Source: an uncultured Alphaproteobacteria bacterium
GTDB lineage: Bacteria; Pseudomonadota; Alphaproteobacteria; Micropepsales; Micropepsaceae
Length of the DNA stretch: 64,000 nt
Assembly: GCA_903857685.1 (NCBI GenBank)
Contig: CAIOFO010000148.1
Location: 43,305-107,304, forward strand
Direction of reading: 5' to 3'
Below are positions 57,391 through 64,000 of the stretch, piece after piece (within the stretch, counting starts at the first letter, position 1; the number at the start of each line of letters is the position of its first letter). The notes beneath the pieces were generated by a model, which ran no database searches, was not told where the DNA came from, and saw only the letters and a list, made by a program, of their open reading frames with translations. The translations under genes and the position numbers were made by a program.

Positions 57391-58877
57391 GCCGCGCGCC
57401 CTCCGCCTGCGATGGCCGCTTTCACCGCTTCGTCGCGGTCGGAAAAAGGAATCACCGCGGCGCCGACATACTGGCCGGTCTCATGGCCCTTGCCCGCGAT
57501 CACCAGCACATCGCCGGTTTTCAGCGACGCAATCCCGCTCCGGATCGCGTCATGGCGGTCGCCGATTTCCCGCGCCCCCTTGGCGGCGGCAAGAATTTCC
57601 CGGCGGATGACGGCGGCATCTTCGCTGCGGGGATTGTCATCGGTGACGATCACATCATCGGCCAGCGCGACGGCGATCTGGCCCATGAGCGGGCGCTTGC
57701 CGCTGTCGCGGTCGCCGCCGCAGCCGAACACGACATGCAGGGCGTTTTTGGTGTGCGGGCGCAGCGCCTGCAGAACCTTCTCCAGCGAATCCGGGGTATG
57801 GGCGTAATCGACATAGATCGGCGCGCCTGATGCGGCGAAGGCGACTTTCTCCATCCGGCCCGGCGCGCCCTTCAGATGCGCCAGCGCGGCAAATACCCTG
57901 GCGGCATCTTCGCCAAGGCCGATGGCGAGCCCGGCGGCGACCAGGGCATTGGAGGCCTGGAAAGCGCCCGCCAGCGGCAGCAGCACATTGTATGTGTCGC
58001 CCGCGAAACCGATCGTGAGGGCCTGGGCATCGCCCCGGCTTTCGCGGGCGGCCAGCTTGATGGTCTCGCCCAGCTCGCCCACCGTTATCAGACGCAGATC
58101 GCGGCGTTTGGCGGCGGCGATAAAGGCATCGGCATGTTCGCCACCGGCGTTGATCACGACCACGCCGTCCGGCGCCACCACTTCATCAACCAGGCGCAGC
58201 TTGGCGGCCAGGTAATGCTCGAAGCTGGAATGATAATCCATGTGGTCACGGGTGATGTTGGTGAAGCCCGCCGCCTGGATTTTCACGCCGTCGAGGCGGA
58301 ACTGGTCGAGCCCATGGCTGGAAGCCTCGATGGCGAGATGCTCGACGCCGTCTTTCTTCAGCGCGGCCAGCAGGGCATGGATTTCCACCGGGTCGGGCGT
58401 GGTGTGGGACAGTGGAATTTCGCCCTTGGGGCTGATCACCCCGACCGTGCCGAGGCTGGCGGCCGGCTTGCCCAGCGCCGTCCAGATTTCGCGCAGGAAC
58501 GCGACGATGGAGGATTTGCCCTTGGTGCCGGTGACGGCGGCAACGATATCGGGCTGGGCGCCATAAAATTCGGCGGCGAGGCGGGCGAGCCCCAAACGGG
58601 GATTTTCGTCGGCGATGAATTGCACGCCCAGCGCCCCCACCTCATCGGCCAGCTCGGGGCGGCCCAGCACCGCGACCGCGCCGCGCGCCACCGCTTCGGC
58701 GACAAAGCGCGCGCCATGGGTTTTGCTGCCCGCCAGCGCGGCGAACAGGAAGCCAGGCGCAACCTTGCGGCTGTCGCTCGCCAGGCCCTTGAAATCGCGG
58801 CTTGTGAAACTCTTGACCGCCACCATGGCGTTTATGTCTTTCTTGGCCCCCATAATCCCGAGAGATTGTGGTGCCAT
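57387..58877 (-). CDS. murE: UDP-MurNAc-dipeptide-meso-DAP ligase (MurE)
   Basis: The 496 residues have AAVTGTKGKSSIVAFLREIW (ATP loop), TNITRDHMDYHSSFEHYLAA (with the carbamylated-Lys region) and YVDYAHTPDSLEKVLQALRP. VTDDNPRSEDAAVIRREILA contains DNPR, the meso-diaminopimelate recognition motif, so the peptidoglycan is probably meso-DAP type. ATG 58877 overlaps the ftsI stop as TAATG; an internal ATG at 58826 is a second possible start. Confidence 0.95.
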   Translation of the reverse strand: MAPQSLGIMGAKKDINAMVAVKSFTSRDFKGLASDSRKVAPGFLFAALAGSKTHGARFVAEAVARGAVAVLGRPELADEVGALGVQFIADENPRLGLARLAAEFYGAQPDIVAAVTGTKGKSSIVAFLREIWTALGKPAASLGTVGVISPKGEIPLSHTTPDPVEIHALLAALKKDGVEHLAIEASSHGLDQFRLDGVKIQAAGFTNITRDHMDYHSSFEHYLAAKLRLVDEVVAPDGVVVINAGGEHADAFIAAAKRRDLRLITVGELGETIKLAARESRGDAQALTIGFAGDTYNVLLPLAGAFQASNALVAAGLAIGLGEDAARVFAALAHLKGAPGRMEKVAFAASGAPIYVDYAHTPDSLEKVLQALRPHTKNALHVVFGCGGDRDSGKRPLMGQIAVALADDVIVTDDNPRSEDAAVIRREILAAAKGAREIGDRHDAIRSGIASLKTGDVLVIAGKGHETGQYVGAAVIPFSDRDEAVKAAIAGGGRAA

Positions 58878-60472
58878 TATGAATTTCCGCGCGCCAGGGT
58901 CACCGGCGGCGCGTTGTTGGGGACGCCGAGCAGCGGCGCGATACGCGAGATCACTTTTGCCGCCAGCGGCGCGGCGGTATAGGCCGCAAGCGCGAAACCG
59001 CCGGTTTCCTTGGTGCCGTGCGGCTGGTCCATCAGCACGAAAACGATGTAGCGCGGATCGTGCACCGGGAAGACGGCGGCAAAGGAGGTGCGCAGGGCAT
59101 GGGGAATATAGCGGCCGCCTGGGCCCGGGACCTGGGCCGAGCCGGTCTTGCCGCCAATGTCGTAACCCTCGACATCCGCCTTCCTGCCGGTGCCGTTGGT
59201 GACGACATAGCGCAGCAGGTCGCGCATTTGGGCACTGGTTTCCGGCTTGATCAACTGCGCGCCGCGATTGTCGGCGCCCGGCGCCTGCTTGATGAAAGTG
59301 GGGGTGATGCGGCGGCCGCCATTGACCACGGCCGCGGCGCTGGCCACGAAGCTGAGCGGGCTGACGGAAATGCCCTGGCCGAAACCCACGGTCGCGGTTT
59401 CGATCGTGCCCCAGCTTCGGGGATAAAGCGGATGGGCGGTTTCCGGCAATTCGGTGCGGGTGGAGCTGAGCAGGCCGAGATTGGCGAGGAATTCCTTCTG
59501 GCGCACGCCGCCGGAGCGCATGGCGATCTGCGCCGTGCCGATATTGGAGGACTGCGCCAGGATATCGCGCGCCGCCAGGGTGGCAGGCATGTGCTCGGCT
59601 TCATGGATGGTGAACTTGCCGATCTTGAGGCCCTGGCCGATGGGAAAGACTTCGTCCAGATGCATGGTGTTGTCTTCAAAGGCCAGTGCGAAGGAGAAAA
59701 TCTTGAACACCGAACCCAGCTCGTAGACATCCTGGGCCATCACGTTGCGGGTGGAATCGCCGTCCGCCAGCTTGCGCTCATTGGGATCGAAGTCGGGCAC
59801 CGAGATCATGGCGATCACTTCGCCGCTCTTGACGTCCATCACGATGCCGCCCGCGGCCTTGGCGCTGAAGGTCTCGCGCGCCGCTTCGGTCTCGTGCGCC
59901 AGGATGTACTGCACCCGCATGTCAATCGAGGTGGCGACCTGGCCGCCGGCATGGGCATGCAGCTGGTTCTCAAGCCCCATCTCCAGGCCCGAGACGCCGT
60001 TATTGTCGGCATCGGTGACGCCCAGCAGCTGGGCCGCGGCGCGGCCATCGGGATAATAGCGCTTGGCGCTGGGTTCGAACTCCAGGCCAGGCAGGCCCAG
60101 ACGCATGACGCGATCCTGTTGCTCCGGCGTCAATTGCCGCGCCACCAGCACATAGGGGTGCCTGGTGTTGGCCATGCCGTCATCCAGGCGCTTCTCGTCG
60201 GCGCCGGTGGCGGCGGCCAGGTCGTGTGCCGCCTGGTTCTTGTCCCAGAAGACATGGGGGCGGGCATAGAGATCCTTGACCGGCAGGTCGCGGGCCAGCA
60301 GCTCGCCATTGCGGTCGGTAAGGTCGGCGCGGGCGATGGCGACATGATCGGCAATTCCGGCGGCGCCATGGCCCCGCATCAGCGTCACGTCCACCAGGCG
60401 GATTCCAACCAGCGCGAAAGCGGCGATGCAAAGGCCCGCTCCGATGACAATACGCCGCTGGATCTCGCCCAT
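58877..60472 (-). CDS. ftsI: Penicillin-binding protein 3 / FtsI
   Basis: This 531-residue class B PBP has a short cytosolic N-terminus, one TM helix (about 8-28), a pedestal domain and a transpeptidase domain. The catalytic motifs are SVFK (ELGSVFKIFSFA), SSN (LAQSSNIGTA) and KTG (GGKTGSAQ). It cross-links septal peptidoglycan. ATG 60472 lies 4 nt after the ftsL stop, and the frame is open further upstream to 60535. No lipoprotein signal is seen. Confidence 0.95.
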   Translation of the reverse strand: MGEIQRRIVIGAGLCIAAFALVGIRLVDVTLMRGHGAAGIADHVAIARADLTDRNGELLARDLPVKDLYARPHVFWDKNQAAHDLAAATGADEKRLDDGMANTRHPYVLVARQLTPEQQDRVMRLGLPGLEFEPSAKRYYPDGRAAAQLLGVTDADNNGVSGLEMGLENQLHAHAGGQVATSIDMRVQYILAHETEAARETFSAKAAGGIVMDVKSGEVIAMISVPDFDPNERKLADGDSTRNVMAQDVYELGSVFKIFSFALAFEDNTMHLDEVFPIGQGLKIGKFTIHEAEHMPATLAARDILAQSSNIGTAQIAMRSGGVRQKEFLANLGLLSSTRTELPETAHPLYPRSWGTIETATVGFGQGISVSPLSFVASAAAVVNGGRRITPTFIKQAPGADNRGAQLIKPETSAQMRDLLRYVVTNGTGRKADVEGYDIGGKTGSAQVPGPGGRYIPHALRTSFAAVFPVHDPRYIVFVLMDQPHGTKETGGFALAAYTAAPLAAKVISRIAPLLGVPNNAPPVTLARGNS

Positions 60473-60476
60473 CGCC

Positions 60477-60845
60477 TCACATTCCCGAGTTGCCGGAGAC
60501 CGGCGAGGCGCCGGACGGAACCACGGCGCTGGCATTGTGCAGCGGCGTACTCCCCAGCGGCGCCGCTTCGCCGCGGCGGGGCAACTGGTCGAAGGAGGAC
60601 AGGCGCATCGAGGTGGAATCGCTCATGCCCAGCTGCTGCTGCGCGAGGTCCTGGATGCGGGCGGGCCCGGCGACGCGTTCCCATTCGGTCTGCAGCACGC
60701 TGATCTGGCCGCGCGTGTCGGCGATCTGGCGGGTCGCCCGGTCAAGTTCGACGCGCGCCACGCGGGTGGCTTCGGAGACATGGTAGAGCGCCAGGATGGC
60801 CAGGCCCATGAAAGCTACGCAAAAGAAATTGAGCACGCGAACCAT
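60477..60845 (-). CDS. ftsL: Cell division protein FtsL
   Basis: This 122-residue protein has one TM helix (VLNFFCVAFMGLAILALYHV) and a periplasmic coiled coil with Ala/Arg/Gln heptads (about 25-75). It occupies the FtsL position between rsmH and ftsI. FtsL forms a complex with FtsQ and FtsB. Sequence identity in this family is low, so assignment depends mostly on context and topology. Confidence 0.88.
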   Translation of the reverse strand: MVRVLNFFCVAFMGLAILALYHVSEATRVARVELDRATRQIADTRGQISVLQTEWERVAGPARIQDLAQQQLGMSDSTSMRLSSFDQLPRRGEAAPLGSTPLHNASAVVPSGASPVSGNSGM

Positions 60846-60853
60846 ATATCCTC

Positions 60854-61759
60854 CTATGCCGCCAGTTTTTCCGCGATCCGCAGCTTGGCGGAGCGGGCTC
60901 TAGGATTGGCCGCAATCTCCGCCGGGCTGGGCGTTTGCGGCCGCGAAGTGATGAGATGCAGGCTTGCCTGGCTGCGCGATCTTTGCGGCAGATGGCGCGA
61001 GCCCAGCGGGCTGGTGTCGCTGTTGCGGGTGAAGAACTGCTTGACGATGCGGTCTTCCAGACTGTGGAACGACACCACGGCGAGGCGGCCCATCGGTTTG
61101 AGCAAACCAAGCGCCGCCTCGAGGCCGCGTTCCAGTTCGCCCAGTTCGTCATTCACATGAATGCGCAGCGCCTGGAAAGTGCGGGTGGCGGGATGAATGG
61201 CATGGCGCAGCGCGGCGGGGCCTTGCGCCCTGGAGACGATTTCCGCCAGCTGCGCCGTGGTGGTGACCGGGCGGCCCGCGATGATGGCGCTGGCAATGCG
61301 GCGGGCGTTCTTTTCCTCGCCAAGCCGCGCAATTACAGAAGCCAGGCTGCTGTGATCGGCGCTGTTGACGAAATCGGCGGCGGTGGCGCCGGCAAGGCTC
61401 ATGCGCATGTCCAAGGGCCCATCGGCGCGGAAGGAAAAGCCGCGCGCCGGAGTATCGAACTGGAAAGAGGAAACACCCAGATCGAGCACGACGCCGTCGC
61501 TGGGGCCGGCCAGCGTGTCCATCTGGGAGAATTCGCCCAGGCTGAGGCTAAGGCGGCCGGCAAAGCGTTCCACCAGCACCTGGCCGCGCGCGATGGCATC
61601 GGGATCGCGGTCAATGCCCAGCACGCGGCAATCGGCGGTCTCGAGAATTGCGCGGGCATAGCCGCCGCCGCCAAAGGTGCCGTCAACGTAAAAAGCCCCG
61701 TCCCTGGGCGCCAGGCCCGCGATCACTTCCGACAGCATCACCGGCAAGTGCGCGTTCAT
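60854..61759 (-). CDS. rsmH: 16S rRNA m4C1402 methyltransferase (RsmH/MraW)
   Basis: The 301 residues have HLPVMLSEVIAGLAPRDGAF, the SAM site YVDGTFGGGGYARAILETAD, DGVVLDLGVSSFQFDTPARG and RLAVVSFHSLEDRIVKQFF. This is the RsmH signature set. It methylates C1402 of 16S rRNA. Its start overlaps the mraZ stop by 4 nt (61756-61759). Confidence 0.96.
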   Translation of the reverse strand: MNAHLPVMLSEVIAGLAPRDGAFYVDGTFGGGGYARAILETADCRVLGIDRDPDAIARGQVLVERFAGRLSLSLGEFSQMDTLAGPSDGVVLDLGVSSFQFDTPARGFSFRADGPLDMRMSLAGATAADFVNSADHSSLASVIARLGEEKNARRIASAIIAGRPVTTTAQLAEIVSRAQGPAALRHAIHPATRTFQALRIHVNDELGELERGLEAALGLLKPMGRLAVVSFHSLEDRIVKQFFTRNSDTSPLGSRHLPQRSRSQASLHLITSRPQTPSPAEIAANPRARSAKLRIAEKLAA

Positions 61760-62223
61760 GAATTTTCCTCGCGGGCGCGCTCGAGCCTGGCTTTCATGCG
61801 CGCCACGGCTTCGGCTTCGACCGGGCCGTAAGTGTCCCAGTCCCAGATCTGGAATTTGGCGGACTTGCCGACAAAGGCGACGCGGTCCTTCAGCCTGGCA
61901 TGGGCGATCATGGCATCGGGCAGGCGCACGCGGCCCTGGTCATCGGCCACCAGCAATAGTGTGCGGGCGATGATCGCCGTCGCCTGATCGTCATGGCTGG
62001 GAGAAAAAAACGGATCCTGGTCGGCCAGCCGCGCCGAGACGCTTTCCAGCAAACTCTGGCCGAAGGCTTCCAGCGCGGGTTCGGAAAAACTGGGGCAGAT
62101 GTAAACCCCGGCGGTGTTCTGCGCAGCCAGAATGTGGCGATAGGCGGCGGGGATGCAGACCCGCCCCTTGCTGTCGAGCGAGCCGATGACCGTCGAAATG
62201 AACGGTTGGACCAACCCGGTCAT
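61756..62223 (-). CDS. mraZ: Transcriptional regulator MraZ
   Basis: The 155 residues contain two SpoVT/AbrB-type DNA-binding repeats: GSLDSKGRVCIPAAYR near 15-30 and ADDQGRVRLPDAMIAHAR near 92-110. MraZ binds TGGGN repeats and controls its own dcw operon. Three TGGGA repeats at 10-bp spacing lie upstream (62302-62326). It is the first gene of the cluster. Confidence 0.94.
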   Translation of the reverse strand: MTGLVQPFISTVIGSLDSKGRVCIPAAYRHILAAQNTAGVYICPSFSEPALEAFGQSLLESVSARLADQDPFFSPSHDDQATAIIARTLLLVADDQGRVRLPDAMIAHARLKDRVAFVGKSAKFQIWDWDTYGPVEAEAVARMKARLERAREENS

Positions 62224-62679
62224 GTTGCCTAAGCCCCCTAGCCCCGGGACCCGGACGGCCGGTCAATCGGCCGTTGCCGGATGGGCTTTATTACAGACCC
62301 ATGGGACAGTATGGGATAGCATGGGACAGAAATTCCCGTCAACCGAAAATGCTAGGTTTTTGAGGGGCTTGGCTAGTTGTTTCTACTTACTGGGGCCCTA
62401 GCGGTAGCGGCGATGAGAACAAATGCACAACATGGAAAGAGTGTGGTGAACTCCGTAAATGAAAGCTTAACGGTGAGCTATTCAGGTTCCCGTCCTGATT
62501 CCTGGAATTTTGCGATACACGTTGAGGTTGTATTGCGGCCGATCGGTTTTATACGCGCCGCCGAAGGTTTTGATGATTCGCGGTGGATGCGGTGATCGAA
62601 CGGGACGGGACGCGCTTCGGCGCTGAAGTTGCCTACAGGAACCGCCTATGCGTCAATTGCCGGACGGAGCGAGGGCTGC
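62224..62679. other. Intergenic region with MraZ operator
   Basis: About 455 bases separate mraZ and the M28 peptidase gene, which diverge. The segment holds the MraZ-box array (62302-62326). A frame at 62377-62595 has no recognised domain or ribosome binding site, so I do not call it. Confidence 0.55.
62302..62326. promoter_or_regulatory. MraZ-box array upstream of mraZ
   Basis: TGGGA occurs at 62302, 62312 and 62322, each repeat separated by 5 nt, matching the TGGGN-N5-TGGGN-N5-TGGGN MraZ sites of the dcw promoter. A fourth TGGGC at 62282 keeps the 10-bp register. The repeats read on plus, opposite to mraZ. They lie about 80-100 bp upstream of the mraZ start. Confidence 0.65.
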
Positions 62680-63990
62680 GTGGCTGAGAAAACCGAAGGT
62701 CAGGAGACCGGCGCGGCAGCGTCAGGCGCCGGCAACCAGCACACCGGACCTTTCCACATCCGAAAAATCAGAACCATCAAGGGTGAAGCAAAGAGCAAAC
62801 CGCGTGCGCGCATTTGTGTTTTACTTTGTGTATTTGCAATCAGCACGGTGCCCGCTTTGGGCCAGTCCGCCTCCCCGGATGATCCGATCCGGACCCTGGT
62901 ACAGCGGCTCGACCTGGAAAAGTACAAGGCGACCATCAAGGGTCTGACCCAGTTCGGGGACCGCCGCCAGGGCACGGCGCGCAACCGCGCCGCCATCGAC
63001 TGGATCGAGGCGCAGCTCAAAAGCTATGGCTGCAGCAATACCGAGCGGCTGAAATATACATTCGGCGAGGAACCCCCGCACGCGGTTGCCGCGCCGCCTG
63101 CCGACGCCAGCCAAGTGAAATTCAATGTGGGTGGAGCGCGGGCGCGCGGCATTCCCCGGCAAACCGGTGTCAATTACGATCCCAATGCCCAGCCCGATGC
63201 CAGGATTCGCGCGCTGGACACGCCGCCCGCCGTCGCCGGGCCCCGCGAAGAAGTCTATTGCACCAAGATCGGCACAACCACCCCGGGCGAGATGTACCTT
63301 GTCACCGCGCATATGGACGGGATCGGCTGGGGCGAAGCGGCCAATGACGATGGCTCGGGCACCGCGCTGGTGATGGAACTGGCGCGCATCCTCAGCAGCC
63401 CAGAGGTGCAGACGGAGCGGTCGATCCGCTTTATTCTCTGGAACAATGAGGAGACGGGGCTCAACGGCGCGGCGGCCTATGTCGCCCAGCGACAGGCGCT
63501 GCAGGGCAAGGAGAATCCGGCAGGGTCCGACCGCTATCCGGAGCCCAAATGGCTCGGCATGATCCAGCATGACATGATGCTGTTCGATCACGGCATGCCG
63601 CGGGCGGACGGTACTGTAGCCAAGGAGCAGCGCTCCGAGGCCGACGTCAATATCGAATTCCAGGTGAAGTCGAAATTCGCCGCCCAGTCCCAGGAACTGG
63701 CCTGGGCGCTGGAAAGCGCCAATGAAATTTATGCCACCGATTACCCGGCAGCCGTGGGGAGCCACATGACCAACACGGACTCCGGCCCTTTCCAGGACGT
63801 GGTGGCCGCCATCAGCGTGCGCGAAAACGAGCGTGGCGCCCAGGTTGGCAATGGCTGGGACCCGCAATGGCACCAGCCGACCGATCTGTACGCCACCTAT
63901 AACGACAAGGATTTTCGCCTTGGCCTCATTGCGGCGCAGACTACGCTGTCAGCGGTGGCGCGACTGACGGGTGCCACGCTGAAGAAGTGA
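62680..63990 (+). CDS. M28 family zinc metallopeptidase, membrane-anchored or secreted
   Basis: The 436 residues have an N-terminal hydrophobic segment near 45-61 (ICVLLCVFAISTVPALGQS) preceded by a long polar stretch. The M28 metal site is complete: His/Asp in VTAHMDGIGW, Asp in NDDGSGTALVMELA, Glu-Glu in WNNEETGLNGAAAY, Asp in MIQHDMMLFDHG and His in WHQPTDLYATY. Expected activity is aminopeptidase or carboxypeptidase on peptides outside the cytosol. The start is unclear: GTG 62680 has GAGGG nearby, while the frame opens with TTG at 62629. It diverges from the dcw operon. Confidence 0.85.
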   Translation: MAEKTEGQETGAAASGAGNQHTGPFHIRKIRTIKGEAKSKPRARICVLLCVFAISTVPALGQSASPDDPIRTLVQRLDLEKYKATIKGLTQFGDRRQGTARNRAAIDWIEAQLKSYGCSNTERLKYTFGEEPPHAVAAPPADASQVKFNVGGARARGIPRQTGVNYDPNAQPDARIRALDTPPAVAGPREEVYCTKIGTTTPGEMYLVTAHMDGIGWGEAANDDGSGTALVMELARILSSPEVQTERSIRFILWNNEETGLNGAAAYVAQRQALQGKENPAGSDRYPEPKWLGMIQHDMMLFDHGMPRADGTVAKEQRSEADVNIEFQVKSKFAAQSQELAWALESANEIYATDYPAAVGSHMTNTDSGPFQDVVAAISVRENERGAQVGNGWDPQWHQPTDLYATYNDKDFRLGLIAAQTTLSAVARLTGATLKK

Positions 63991-64000
63991 AAATGCGGGA

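Noticed and set aside
62377..62595. Short plus-strand ORF between mraZ and the M28 peptidase
   Set aside because: It shows no domain or ribosome binding site; the region already holds the mraZ operator and divergent promoters.

Overview
The window looks like a chromosomal segment of a GC-rich alphaproteobacterium. The evidence is a circularly permuted (two-piece) tmRNA gene, an alpha-type SspB adaptor, the gene order ftsZ-lpxC-bamD-recN-ligA, HWE-family histidine kinases, and GGAAC-N16/17-GTT (EcfG-type) promoter candidates. A soil lineage such as Micropepsales or Rhizomicrobium is possible, but the genus cannot be fixed from sequence alone. I see no mobile element, phage, CRISPR array or rRNA.

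Layout. 1-3.8 kb: a membrane protein cut by the window edge, a small secreted protein, tRNA-Gly(CCC), a GST, a cupin and a CsbD-like stress protein. 3.9-6.7 kb: a compact minus-strand operon of type III polyketide synthase, methyltransferase and FAD oxidoreductase, probably making a modified polyketide quinone, phenol or pyrone. 6.8-10.8 kb: a paralogue of the small secreted protein, a haem-motif HWE sensor kinase, a PAS/HWE kinase overlapping a single-domain response regulator, and a tiny membrane protein. 11-21.5 kb: a DUF1684 protein, a MacAB-type exporter, and a divergent CusBA-type copper/silver RND system with FNR-like boxes in the intergenic region. 21.6-29.2 kb: a spermidine synthase-like protein, thyA, ssrA, an MFS transporter, a glycogen-debranching-type glucosidase and a GT4 glycosyltransferase.

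29.3-38 kb: sspB, then a fumC reading frame interrupted by an in-frame amber codon, a ribbon-helix-helix protein, a GST, DUF4169, a UvrD-type helicase, a secreted cupin, prmA and an M24 aminopeptidase P. 38-62.2 kb: a long minus-strand run holding the dcw cell-wall and division cluster (mraZ-rsmH-ftsL-ftsI-murE-murF-mraY-murD-ftsW-murG-murC-murB-ddl-ftsQ-ftsA-ftsZ), followed by lpxC, bamD, recN and ligA. Three TGGGA boxes at 10-bp spacing lie upstream of mraZ. Most dcw junctions overlap by 1-4 nt, which implies translational coupling. The window ends with an M28 metallopeptidase.

How the genes work together: ssrA and SspB belong to one ribosome-rescue and proteolysis pathway. The dcw genes build meso-DAP peptidoglycan and the septum. 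CusBA and MacAB are envelope efflux systems. The HWE kinases and EcfG-like promoters point to a general stress response. The most notable items are the polyketide operon, the amber-interrupted fumC, the CxxCH-bearing sensor kinase, and the pair of secreted WHTD/HPDDWYFHQ proteins.
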